Source: Bryobacterales bacterium
Lineage (GTDB): Bacteria; Acidobacteriota; Terriglobia; Bryobacterales; Bryobacteraceae
DNA: 64,000 nucleotides
Assembly (NCBI GenBank): GCA_026954325.1
Contig: JAIXKK010000217.1
Location: forward strand, 1-64,000
Direction of reading: 5' to 3'
The notes beneath the pieces are model-generated. The model was not told the DNA's origin. It saw only the letters and a list, made by a program, of their open reading frames with translations, and searched no databases. Of the stretch, positions 51,733 to 60,582 are shown piece after piece. Within the stretch, counting starts at the first letter, position 1. Each line of letters begins with the position of its first letter. A program made the position numbers and the translations under genes.

Positions 51733-53035
51733 GCAACTTCAAACGCTCCGGCGCGGGAGGCAGTGTGTTGTCCACGGCGATCGATGCGGAGCCGAAATCC
51801 AAACGCGGCGCCGGGGATTGGTGCGGGCGCAGCACGAATTCCGGCAGTTCCCGCCTCTGCTCCTCGGTGAGCGGCGGCGCGAATTCCTCGACGGCGCCCG
51901 TGTCGAAGCGCGCGCTCCGCATACGTTCCGAAAAATCGGAAAACGGAAGTTCCGCCGCCGGCTGCGGTGCGCTCCGGACGGGAACGCTCGAAACCGGGCG
52001 GCTTTTTGTCAGCACATCGCGAATGGCGTCGCGTACGAAATCATGCACGAACGGCCCGCGCGTGAAGCGCACTTCCGTCTTGGCCGGGTGCACGTTGACA
52101 TCCACTTCCTCGGGCGCGCAATCGAGAAACAGCAGCGCGAACGGATAACAGTCGGGTGGAATCAGGTTATGATACGCGGCGGAAAGGGCATGCAGCAGGA
52201 GCCGGTCGCGAATCAGGCGGCGGTTCACGAACAGAAAAATCGAATTGCGGTTCGTCTTCCGCACCTGCGGGCGCGATACGAAGCCGCTGAGATGAAAGCG
52301 TACCGGAGGCTCCTGCGCGCCTTCTTCGTCTATCGCCCCCGGGATCTCCCGTTCCATCATCCCGAGGTCGATCAGGTCTTCGAGAATGCGAGCGCCAAAG
52401 ACCTGGTAGACGCGCTCTCGCAACGTCTGCACAGGAGCCGCGCGCAGCAATTCCGCGCCGCCGTGCCGCAGTTCGAAGCCCTTGTCCGGATGAGCCAGGC
52501 TGTAGTGCGTCACCAGTGAGGCGATGTGCGCCATCTCCGTCTGTTCGGAGCGCAGAAACTTGCGCCGCGCGGGTACGTTGTAGAACAGATCGCGGACGGC
52601 CACCGTGGCGCCGCGGGCCAGAGCAAGGTCCTCGTAGCGGATAATCTTGCCTCCGGCGACCTCCACCACGCTGCCCACTTCTTCCTCGGCCGAACGCGCC
52701 TCGAGAGTCAGCCTCGAAACTGACGCGATCGAGGGCAGAGCCTCTCCGCGAAATCCCAGCGTGGCGATGTGGAACAGGTCGCCGGCCATGCGGATCTTGC
52801 TGGTGGCATGCCGTTCGAAGGCGAGCAGTGCGTCATCGCGGAGCATCCCCACTCCGTTGTCGGCAATACGGATCAGACGCCGTCCGCCCGCTTCGATATC
52901 AATCCGCAGATCCGTGGCCGCCGCGTCCAGCGAATTTTCGAGCAGTTCCTTCACCACCGAGGCGGGGCGCTCCACCACTTCGCCGGCCGCGATCTTGTTC
53001 GCCAACTCGTCCGATAGAACCTGAATGCGGCCCAT
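51569..53035 (-). CDS. mutL: DNA mismatch repair protein MutL, N-terminal ATPase part (frameshifted)
   Basis: A 488-residue frame starting MGRIQVLSDELANKIAAGEVVERPASVVKELLENSLDA, the GHKL ATPase start of MutL, then DNGVGM and HATSKI and a transducer domain with FLFVNRRLIRD and VDVNVHPAKTEVRF. Coding is lost within RVPDTWRIPEGG at about 51735. The last 55 residues are out-of-frame readthrough to the stop at 51569, while the true C-terminus continues one frame over. A TACAAT box ends six bases before ATG 53035, so the message may be leaderless. Confidence 0.9.
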   Translation of the reverse strand: MGRIQVLSDELANKIAAGEVVERPASVVKELLENSLDAAATDLRIDIEAGGRRLIRIADNGVGMLRDDALLAFERHATSKIRMAGDLFHIATLGFRGEALPSIASVSRLTLEARSAEEEVGSVVEVAGGKIIRYEDLALARGATVAVRDLFYNVPARRKFLRSEQTEMAHIASLVTHYSLAHPDKGFELRHGGAELLRAAPVQTLRERVYQVFGARILEDLIDLGMMEREIPGAIDEEGAQEPPVRFHLSGFVSRPQVRKTNRNSIFLFVNRRLIRDRLLLHALSAAYHNLIPPDCYPFALLFLDCAPEEVDVNVHPAKTEVRFTRGPFVHDFVRDAIRDVLTKSRPVSSVPVRSAPQPAAELPFSDFSERMRSARFDTGAVEEFAPPLTEEQRRELPEFVLRPHQSPAPRLDFGSASIAVDNTLPPAPERLKLRVPDTWRIPEGGSAGRSAEHGGAGRFAPAGAIAGFLHHRRLARRVVDYRPARGA

Positions 53036-53110
53036 TGGCTCATTGTATCCATTGGTTACAAGACAGCCGGGTCTGCGCCATCGCCCCGAGTGCTACCCTA
53101 CGGATTCACA

Positions 53111-56100
53111 ATGAGAAAATTACCCTTTGCCCTATTGTTGGGCCTTTCGTTGCTCACCGGCGGCGCCCAGGCCCAGACCAAGTTGCTGCGCTTTCCCGAT
53201 CTGTATGGGAACGAGGTAGTCTTCACCTACGCGGGCGACCTGTGGAAGGCCTCCGCGAGCGGCGGAGTGGCGGCAAGACTCACCACCCATCCCGGCCTCG
53301 AGATCTTTGCCAAGTTCTCCCCCGACGGCCAGTGGATCGCCTTCACGGGACAGTATGACGGCGATGAGCAGATATACGTCATCCCGGCTGCCGGAGGCGT
53401 CCCCAAGCAGCTCACCTACTATCCGGCGCGCGGCCCGCTGCCCTACCGCTGGGGTTTCGACAATATCGTGATGGGCTGGACGCCGGACGGTAAGGGAGTG
53501 GTCTTCCGCTCGCTGCGCGACCATTTCTCCGTGGCGAACGGACGCCTCTACGTGGCGCCGCGCGAGGGCGGATTGCCGAAGCCGCTTCCCATGCCCGTCT
53601 CCGGGGCGGGAGATCTTTCCCCGGACGGATCAAAGGTGGTCTACTCTCCTCTCGACCGCGATTTTCGCACCTGGAAACGCTATCAGGGCGGCTGGGCGCA
53701 GGATCTCTACACCTTCGATCTCAAGACATATCAGATCGAGCCTGTCTCGCACTCTCCGCGCACGGAACGCGATCCCATGTGGATCGGCGGCAAGATCTAC
53801 TTCGCCAGCGACCGCACCGGCAAACTGAACCTCTACGAGTTCGATCCCGCCAGCAGAAGAACACGCCCGCTCACTGAATTCAAAGAGTGGGACGTGCGCT
53901 GGCCGAGCAAGGCGAACGATGGCCGGATCGTTTACGAACTCGATGGCGAGTTGCAGATCATTGACGTGAAGCCGGGCTCCAAGCCACGCCCGATTCCTAT
54001 CCAGGTTCCCTACGACGGCGTGGCCAGCAGGCCCGCTCCCAAGAACGTAGCAGCGCAGATCGGAACCATCGGCCTCAGCCCGAAAGGCGAACGAGTCCTG
54101 CTCACCGCCCGCGGCGATATCTTCACTCTCCCCGTGGAACACGGCCCCATCCGCAACCTCACGAAGTCCTCCGGGGCGAACGACAAGTGGCCTACCTGGT
54201 CCCCGGATGGAAGCAAGATCGCTCTTATTTCTGATCGCAGCGGTGAAGAGGAGCTATACCTCATCAACCAGGACGGTTCCGGCGCGCTCGACCAACTGAC
54301 AACCAACGGTCACGAAATGCGCTACCGCCCCCAATGGTCGCCGGATGGCAGGAAGATCGCCTTCTCGAACAAGGACGGCGAACTCTACGTGCTCACCATC
54401 GCGGACAAGTCGTTGCGGCATGTGGCGCGAGATCCCCGCGGCAATCTCCGGGACTTCGAGTGGTCCCCGGACAGCGGCTATCTTAGCTTCAGTTTGAGCA
54501 ACCGCACGGACAATACCACCATCAACATCTGGAGCGAGAAAGAGAACAAACTGCGCCAGGTTACCGGCGAACTGTTCGACTCCACGCAGCCCGTCTGGGA
54601 TCCCGAAGGCAACTATCTTTATTTCCTCAGCGTGCGCGAATACGCGCCGCTGCTCAGTGATCTTGAATGGAACTTCGCCGGCGCCCGGAATCGCGGCATC
54701 TTCGCCATGGCGCTGCGTACGGACACGCCGCATCCCTTCCCGCCGAGGAGCGACGAAGTGAAGATCGAGGCGAAACCGGAGAAGAAAGAAGCCAAGCCTG
54801 AGTTTCGTATCGATTTCGACGGCATCGAATCGCGCGTGGCGCGAGTGCCCCTGCCCGCCGCCAACTACACGGGCCTCGGCGCCATCAAGGGCCACCTCAT
54901 CTACACTCGCGCGGGAAACTCATTCTATGGCCGCGATCCCGACAGGCAGCCGGATCTGGCGATTTACAGCATTGCCGAACGCAAGGAGAGCGTGATCGCG
55001 GAAGGCATCGCCGCGGTGGGCGTTTCCTTCTCCGGAAACAAGCTGGTAGTGCGCCAGGGACAGGCTCTGAACGTATATGACGCCACACCCAAAGGCAAGG
55101 ACACGCGGAAGAGCGTAAATGTTTCGAACCTCGGCGTCGATCGTGTGCCGTCGCTTGAATGGTCCCAGATCTTCCACGAAGTCTGGCGCCGTTATCGCGA
55201 CTTCTTCTATGTGAAGAACATGAACGGCTACGATTGGGACGCGCTGCGCCGCCAGTATCAGCCGCAGTTGGAATATGTGGGCCACCGCTATGATCTGAAC
55301 TACGTCATGGGGGAGATGGTGGCGGAACTGAATGTCAGCCACGCCTATATCGACGGCGGCGATTTCGACATCCCCAGGCGCACGCCCGTGGCGCTGCCGG
55401 GAGCGCGCTTCGAACTGGATGAAGCGAGCGGCCGCTACCGCATCGGCAGGATCTTCGAGGGACAGAACGAAGAAGCCATCTATCGCTCCCCGCTCACGGA
55501 GATTGGAGTGAATGCAAAGGTGGGTGATTATGTTCTGGCCATTGATGGCGAAGACCTGGCCGCCCCCACGAATCCCTACAAGCTGCTGCGCGGGAAGACG
55601 GATCATCCCGTACACCTTCTGCTGAACGGCTCTCCGGATAAGAACGGGGCAAGAGAGGTGGCGGTGAACCCGCTCACCAGCGAACAGAACCTGATCTATC
55701 TCGAATGGGTCACCGCCAACCGGCACAAGGTGGAGAAGTTGACCGGCGGCCGCGTGGGCTATATTCACGTCCCCGACATGGGCGCGAACGGCATTCGCGA
55801 ATTTATCAAGTATTACTTCGGCCAGATGCGCAAAGAGGGCGTCATCATTGACGACCGGGGCAATGGAGGGGGCAATGTCTCCTCCATGCTCGTCGAGCGC
55901 CTTCGCCGCACGCTGCTCGCCACCGTCTTCAGCCGCAACGACGAGTTCGCGAACACTTATCCGCAACAGGCGTTCAACGGAAGTCTGGTATGCCTGCTCA
56001 ACGAAGAGTCCGCCTCCGACGGCGATCTGTTCCCCTACATGTTCCGAAAGGCAGGGCTCGGCCCGCTCATCGGGAAACGTTCCTGGGGAGGCGTCGTCGG

Positions 56101-56356
56101 CATCACCAACCGCGGTGGGTTAATTGACGGCGGCACGGTCAACGTGCCGGAGTTCGCTCACGCCTCGACGGACGGCGCCTGGATTATCGAAGGAAAGGGC
56201 GTCGAACCGGACATCGTGGTGGACAATGATCCCAAGTCCGTCATCGAAGGCCGGGACCCGCAACTGGAGCGCGGCGTCCAGGAGATTCTCAAGCGCATCG
56301 AGCAAAATCCGAAGACGCTGCCCAATCGGCCCGCGGATCCTGTGAAGACGCAATAG
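53111..56356 (+). CDS. Tricorn-like S41 peptidase with WD40-like propeller (second copy)
   Basis: A 1,081-residue exported protein (signal MRKLPFALLLGLSLLTGGAQAQ). PD40 propeller strands include FSPDGQWIAFTGQYDGDEQIYVIPAAGG and WSPDGSKIALISDRSG. A tricorn C1 region (WSQIFHEVWRRYRDFFYVKNMNGYDWDALR), a PDZ domain and the S41 core (VIIDDRGNGGGNVSSMLV, nucleophile in NEESASDGDLFPYMFR) follow. It differs markedly from the copy at 31533-34745, so they are old paralogues. A TACCCT box ends 11 bases before ATG 53111; there is no Shine-Dalgarno. Confidence 0.92.
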   Translation: MRKLPFALLLGLSLLTGGAQAQTKLLRFPDLYGNEVVFTYAGDLWKASASGGVAARLTTHPGLEIFAKFSPDGQWIAFTGQYDGDEQIYVIPAAGGVPKQLTYYPARGPLPYRWGFDNIVMGWTPDGKGVVFRSLRDHFSVANGRLYVAPREGGLPKPLPMPVSGAGDLSPDGSKVVYSPLDRDFRTWKRYQGGWAQDLYTFDLKTYQIEPVSHSPRTERDPMWIGGKIYFASDRTGKLNLYEFDPASRRTRPLTEFKEWDVRWPSKANDGRIVYELDGELQIIDVKPGSKPRPIPIQVPYDGVASRPAPKNVAAQIGTIGLSPKGERVLLTARGDIFTLPVEHGPIRNLTKSSGANDKWPTWSPDGSKIALISDRSGEEELYLINQDGSGALDQLTTNGHEMRYRPQWSPDGRKIAFSNKDGELYVLTIADKSLRHVARDPRGNLRDFEWSPDSGYLSFSLSNRTDNTTINIWSEKENKLRQVTGELFDSTQPVWDPEGNYLYFLSVREYAPLLSDLEWNFAGARNRGIFAMALRTDTPHPFPPRSDEVKIEAKPEKKEAKPEFRIDFDGIESRVARVPLPAANYTGLGAIKGHLIYTRAGNSFYGRDPDRQPDLAIYSIAERKESVIAEGIAAVGVSFSGNKLVVRQGQALNVYDATPKGKDTRKSVNVSNLGVDRVPSLEWSQIFHEVWRRYRDFFYVKNMNGYDWDALRRQYQPQLEYVGHRYDLNYVMGEMVAELNVSHAYIDGGDFDIPRRTPVALPGARFELDEASGRYRIGRIFEGQNEEAIYRSPLTEIGVNAKVGDYVLAIDGEDLAAPTNPYKLLRGKTDHPVHLLLNGSPDKNGAREVAVNPLTSEQNLIYLEWVTANRHKVEKLTGGRVGYIHVPDMGANGIREFIKYYFGQMRKEGVIIDDRGNGGGNVSSMLVERLRRTLLATVFSRNDEFANTYPQQAFNGSLVCLLNEESASDGDLFPYMFRKAGLGPLIGKRSWGGVVGITNRGGLIDGGTVNVPEFAHASTDGAWIIEGKGVEPDIVVDNDPKSVIEGRDPQLERGVQEILKRIEQNPKTLPNRPADPVKTQ

Positions 56357-56376
56357 ACTGACGCAAGGGAGGTAAC

Positions 56377-58119
56377 TCAAATCGCCTCCAACTCCTCCTC
56401 GAGCAACTGCTTTTCATGCAACTCGGCGTAATAGCCGCCGCGCGCCAGCAGTTGATCATGCGTCCCCTGCTCGACGATCCTTCCGTGATCCAGCACGTAG
56501 ATCACGTCCGCCTGGCGGATAGTCGAAACGCGATGGGAAATCAGAATCGTCGTCCGCCCTTCCAGCACGCGCGATAGCCCGGAAAGTATCCGCTCCTCCG
56601 TCACCGTATCGACACTCGAAAGCGCATCGTCAAGAATCAGGATTTGCGGGTTGCGCAGAATGGCGCGCGCAATCGCCGTACGCTGCTTTTGTCCGCCCGA
56701 CAGGGTAATCCCCCGCTCACCCACCACCGTGTCGAGCCCGTTCGGGAAGGAGGCAAGGTCGGGCCCCAATCCGGCGATCGCGGCCGCCTCTTCAATCTGC
56801 TCCCGAGTCGCCGAAGGGACGCCGAGCGCGATGTTCTCCGCCAGAGTGGAACTGAACAGAAAGGTCTCCTGCGGCACGAATCCGATGTGCCGCCTCAGTT
56901 CCCGTGGATCGAACCGGCGCACATCAATCCCGTCGAGCAGCACCGTGCCGCTGGTTGGATCCGCCATGCGTGGAATCATCTGTACCAGCGAGGTCTTGCC
57001 GCATCCGGTATGGCCCGCGATGGCCACTGTTTGACCCGCCTCGATGCGAAGAGACACGCCGGCCAGCGCCATCCCCGAGGAACCTTCGAGAACTACGTTT
57101 TGAAACTCCACGTCTGCTCGAACGGGAAGGTCGAAGCCTACAGGGTTCTTCGGAGCAGCGATGCGGGGCTTCTGATGAATCATGTCGTCGATCCGCGCAA
57201 AACTCGCCATGCCGCGCTGGATCAGATTGATCACCCATCCGAAAGCGATCATCGGCCAGATCAGCATGCCCATGTAGGTGTTGAACATCACGAAACCGCC
57301 CAGCGTAATTCGTTTCTCGAGCAGCGCGTAGCCGCCGGCCCACAATACCAGCAGGAACGTGATGCCGATCAGAAACTGGAGCAACGGCATGAACAATCCG
57401 CTGATCCGCGCGAGGCGAATGTTCTGGTCCACGTAGTCCTTGTTGAGGGAATCGAACAAGGCAAGTTCCGCGTCCTCCTGAACGTAGGCGCGCACCATGC
57501 GCATCCCCGCCAGGTTCTCCTGCACGCGGCTGCTGATATCCGCAAACTGCCGCTGGATCTTTTCAAATCGTGTGTGAATTCGCTGGCCGAAGAAAACCAC
57601 CGCGATGCTCACCAGCGGAGCCGGCGACAGCGCCACCAGCGTCAGCCGCCAATCCACGCTCAACATCACAATGAAGGCCAGCAGGAACGTGAACATCGTC
57701 TCGGCCCAGTACATGACGCCAGGCCCCAGCATCATGCGCACCGCGTTCAGATCGCTGGTCGAGCGTGACAGAATGTCCCCCGTTCGGTAGCGCGCGAAAA
57801 AATCCGGCGACAGGGTGAGCAGGTGCGCGTAGAGATCGTTCCGCAGGTCGAACTCCACGTCTCTCGATATGCCCACCAGGGTGATCCGCATCCAGTATTG
57901 GAAGACGCCCTTCAATGCCGATAACAGAATCAGCCCCAAGGCAAGATAGACCAGGGTTCGCAGGGAAAACCCGCCCATGAGCGAATCGATCCCGGCTTTG
58001 ATCAGGACGGGCTGCCCCACCACGAACAGGTCCTTCACGATCAGCGCGCCGAATCCAAGAATGAGACCTCGCCGGTGGCGCCACAAATAGGGCCATAACT
58101 TCCGCGCCGCGTCAATCAT
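56377..58119 (-). CDS. ABC exporter half-transporter (MsbA/MDR type)
   Basis: A 580-residue protein: six membrane helices (about 15-310) and a nucleotide-binding domain (about 340-580) with Walker A AGHTGCGKTS, Q-loop FVPQETFLFSSTL, signature LSGGQKQR and H-loop ISHR. Walker B reads ILILDDALSSVD: the catalytic Glu is replaced by Asp, as in one half of heterodimeric exporters. The partner half is not adjacent. The substrate may be lipid or drug. It follows a ydcF-like gene by three bases and converges with the tricorn gene. Confidence 0.9.
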   Translation of the reverse strand: MIDAARKLWPYLWRHRRGLILGFGALIVKDLFVVGQPVLIKAGIDSLMGGFSLRTLVYLALGLILLSALKGVFQYWMRITLVGISRDVEFDLRNDLYAHLLTLSPDFFARYRTGDILSRSTSDLNAVRMMLGPGVMYWAETMFTFLLAFIVMLSVDWRLTLVALSPAPLVSIAVVFFGQRIHTRFEKIQRQFADISSRVQENLAGMRMVRAYVQEDAELALFDSLNKDYVDQNIRLARISGLFMPLLQFLIGITFLLVLWAGGYALLEKRITLGGFVMFNTYMGMLIWPMIAFGWVINLIQRGMASFARIDDMIHQKPRIAAPKNPVGFDLPVRADVEFQNVVLEGSSGMALAGVSLRIEAGQTVAIAGHTGCGKTSLVQMIPRMADPTSGTVLLDGIDVRRFDPRELRRHIGFVPQETFLFSSTLAENIALGVPSATREQIEEAAAIAGLGPDLASFPNGLDTVVGERGITLSGGQKQRTAIARAILRNPQILILDDALSSVDTVTEERILSGLSRVLEGRTTILISHRVSTIRQADVIYVLDHGRIVEQGTHDQLLARGGYYAELHEKQLLEEELEAI

Positions 58120-58122
58120 CGG

Positions 58123-58728
58123 CTAGACTCCCAACCAATCGGCGAATGTCTTGGTCCATTCCATGAAAAACACCTTCCGCGACGGCCGGGAAATCCACCA
58201 CGAGTCCGGAGAGAAATTCCACGCCGGAGCGGCAATGACACGAAACCGCGCTCCTTGCGCCACCGAACGGTAGATCCGCTTGGCGCGGCGCGTGTGAAAA
58301 TCGCTGGTGACCACCAGAAAGCTTCTGATTCCTTCCTTGCGCAGCAATGCCCAGATCACCTTGGCCTCTTCTCTGGTGGAATCCGCCTGGTGGACCACGG
58401 GTTCGAAAGAGGATGCGGAAAAACCCCGGCGAATTGCGAATTCAATGGCCAAATCGGCCTCGGAACGGCCGTAGTAGCGGTCCGGTCCGCTCACGATGAT
58501 CTTCGGCGCATAACCGTCGCGCATCAGTCCGGCGCCTTTGAGAATCCTCTCGCCGCTGGCATCGCCGGCCAGCACCACCACGGCTTGAGCTTTCCCGGGA
58601 TGATCCGCGTCCACCAGAAATTCCCCCAGCGCCCGAAAGCAAGGCTTCCAGAGAAGGATGCACAGAAGAAAGAAAAATACCGGGGGAAGCAGCCAGGAAA
58701 AAGATCCGCGCCCGCGCCGCCAAGGCAA
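58123..58728 (-). CDS. YdcF/SanA family protein (DUF218)
   Basis: A 201-residue protein with one N-terminal membrane helix (FSWLLPPVFFFLLCILLW) and a DUF218 domain: AVVVLAGDASGERILKGAGLMRDGYAPKIIVSG, STREEAKVIWALLRKEGIRSFLVVTSDFHTRRA. The family is implicated in envelope integrity (SanA) but has no proven reaction. The start must be TTG 58728 because an in-frame stop lies two codons upstream and no ATG or GTG is near. Three bases separate the stop of the preceding gene. Confidence 0.8.
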   Translation of the reverse strand: MPWRRGRGSFSWLLPPVFFFLLCILLWKPCFRALGEFLVDADHPGKAQAVVVLAGDASGERILKGAGLMRDGYAPKIIVSGPDRYYGRSEADLAIEFAIRRGFSASSFEPVVHQADSTREEAKVIWALLRKEGIRSFLVVTSDFHTRRAKRIYRSVAQGARFRVIAAPAWNFSPDSWWISRPSRKVFFMEWTKTFADWLGV

Positions 58729-58731
58729 CTC

Positions 58732-59283
58732 TTACTTCTCGTCAGACCGGTCCAGTCGCCCGACGGCTTTCAGACGCTGATACAGGCGTTCGACATCCGC
58801 TTCGTCTTCGGGCAGCAGGATCTGATACTTGGGCGAGGGGAGAGCCGCGCGCTCCGGAGCCGGCGAGGACGTTTCGCCCCAAAACTGATGATACGGCGCC
58901 CCGTCAATCAAGGCTTCCTTGCTCATGCGCCGCAAATGCCGCAGCAGCACATTGGAAGAATCCAGGCCCCCGGGGTAGACCAGAAGGATTCGCCTGCCGG
59001 TGGACAAAGTAATGTTCAGCAGCAGCGGGCTGACGAAACCGGTCCCGTCCAACCGCCGGATTTCCTCCCAGCCAATCACTCGATTCCCGATTGCCAAGTG
59101 GGTCTCGTGAATCTCGATGGACGGCATGAAGCCAAGCAGAATCATCAGGCTCCCCGTGGCGAGAAACAACCCCGTGGGAACCCACGCCAGTGGCCAATTG
59201 ATCGCAAAACAGGCGCAGAACAGCGCCAGCACCAAAGCGGCGACGCCGGCATATTGGTATTGCCTGGAGGGCGAGTAACGCAT
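58732..59283 (-). CDS. Membrane protein with bacterial-PH-like domain, hypothetical
   Basis: A 183-residue protein: two membrane helices (15-60), then a small beta-rich domain (IEIHETHLAIGNRVIGWEEIRRLDG, ITLSTGRRILLVYPGG) resembling bacterial PH or YdbS-like domains, and a charged tail. Function unknown. It sits in a minus-strand run with ydcF and the ABC exporter. ATG 59283 follows AGGGAAG closely. Confidence 0.6.
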   Translation of the reverse strand: MRYSPSRQYQYAGVAALVLALFCACFAINWPLAWVPTGLFLATGSLMILLGFMPSIEIHETHLAIGNRVIGWEEIRRLDGTGFVSPLLLNITLSTGRRILLVYPGGLDSSNVLLRHLRRMSKEALIDGAPYHQFWGETSSPAPERAALPSPKYQILLPEDEADVERLYQRLKAVGRLDRSDEK

Positions 59284-59395
59284 CTTCCCTACTTCGCTAA
59301 CTACCTATCAGACTACCCCCCTCCTCTCCAGCCGTCAATCTGCTTGTAGAGGCGAAGCGGCGGAGAGACCGGCAAAATACGGGAAACAGCCGTGA

Positions 59396-59956
59396 TCAGA
59401 ACGGCACGTCCTCATCGTAGGGGCTGGTATCGAAATCCGGGGGCTCCTCGATGACGGGCAGACGCACGAGAAAACCGCGCGCCTTGTCCAGGAGCGGAGC
59501 CTTGGGTTCCACGGAGCCGAAAGCGGCAATCTCCAGCACCTCCGGAAGTTCGCTCAAGGCGACGGCGATGGCTTGAGCGGCCCAGCGGAACAGGCATTGA
59601 CGGCGGGCCATGTGGTGGTTGTCTTCCTCGATTTCCTCATCCGAGGGAGGCTCAAAGGCGCGCTCATGGAACTGGGTCTCCGCGTCATCGAACTCTTCAT
59701 CAAGAGCGAAGAAATCCTCCGGTGGGCGTGGCGGTACGATTACTGGTCTATCAGGCCAAGGGTGGTCCGGATTATCAGGCTCGCTCCGTGATGGCGGAGC
59801 AGCGGCGGATACGGCATCGTCCAGCGGTTCTCCCGAGCCGAACCTCTCCTCGTAGCAGGACCTCACCCACTCCGCCACCGGGAGTTTCCAGGTTTGCGAG
59901 GGGGAAGGAATGTTTCCGATCAGGGTCTTCGGCTGGAAACCCAGTTCCCTTGCCAT
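59396..59956 (-). CDS. Acidic protein ending in an SSB-type C-terminal tip
   Basis: A protein of at least 186 residues encoded 107 bases after ssb on the same strand. Its N-terminus (ARELGFQPKTLIGN, SQTWKLPVAEWVRSCYEERFG) resembles small basic hypothetical proteins. A proline-rich linker and a strongly acidic stretch follow (about 80-115), then a helical segment, and the chain ends in YDEDVPF. SSB ends in DDDVPF, the peptide that binds SSB partners. The frame stays open for about 30 coding-like codons upstream of ATG 59956, with a nearby ATG at 60027 one base out of frame, so a frameshift may hide the true N-terminus. GAGG lies five bases before ATG 59956. Function not known. Confidence 0.65.
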   Translation of the reverse strand: MARELGFQPKTLIGNIPSPSQTWKLPVAEWVRSCYEERFGSGEPLDDAVSAAAPPSRSEPDNPDHPWPDRPVIVPPRPPEDFFALDEEFDDAETQFHERAFEPPSDEEIEEDNHHMARRQCLFRWAAQAIAVALSELPEVLEIAAFGSVEPKAPLLDKARGFLVRLPVIEEPPDFDTSPYDEDVPF

Positions 59957-60063
59957 GCGAACCTCTTCGTCCGTCAGACGGCAGCGGCGTTTCGCCTCAT
60001 CCCAATCGCGGTGCTTTCGGATCCCATGACCACCTGCCTCGGGAAAGCCCGGAACGGCGATCC

Positions 60064-60567
60064 CTAGAAGGGAACATCGTCGTCGGAAACGACGTCGTTG
60101 AACTGTGGTTCCGCGCTGGGGGTGGACGTTGCGCGCGAACCGCCGCCGCCCATGGCGGAGCGGGGCATCGAGACCACGCCGCCGCCCTGGCCCATGCCGG
60201 AACTCATCTCGGCGGACGCGGCGGCTTCCCCGCCGCGTCCGCCGAGGAGGATGAGTTCGTCGGCCACGACTTCGGTTATGTATTTCTTATTGCCGTCCTT
60301 GTCGTCGTAGCTACGGCTCTGAAGACGGCCCTCGATATAGACCTGCTTGCCTTTAGTGAGGTAATTGGCGACGTTTTCCGAGCGCCACAGGACGATGTTG
60401 TGCCAGTCGGTTTCGTCCTTCCACTCCCCGGTTTGCGAATCCTTATAGCGCCGTGTCGTGGCGATGGAGAAGGTGGTTCGGGCGATGCCACTGGGGGTGA
60501 ATTTTGTTTCCGCGTCCCGGCCGAGATTGCCGAGGAGAATTACCTTATTGACGCTTTTGGAAGCCAT
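60064..60567 (-). CDS. ssb: Single-stranded DNA-binding protein
   Basis: A 167-residue SSB: OB fold at 1-110 (NKVILLGNLGRDAETKFTPSG, DWHNIVLWRSENVANYLTKGKQVYIEGRLQSRSY), a glycine-rich linker (GMGQGGG, MGGGGS) and the acidic tip DDDVPF. It coats ssDNA and recruits repair and replication partners through the tip. A TGATACAGT element ends nine bases before ATG 60567; AGAGG is only one base from the ATG, too close to act as Shine-Dalgarno. A YkgJ gene precedes it by 15 bases. Confidence 0.97.
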   Translation of the reverse strand: MASKSVNKVILLGNLGRDAETKFTPSGIARTTFSIATTRRYKDSQTGEWKDETDWHNIVLWRSENVANYLTKGKQVYIEGRLQSRSYDDKDGNKKYITEVVADELILLGGRGGEAAASAEMSSGMGQGGGVVSMPRSAMGGGGSRATSTPSAEPQFNDVVSDDDVPF

Positions 60568-60582
60568 ACCTCTTGCACTGTA

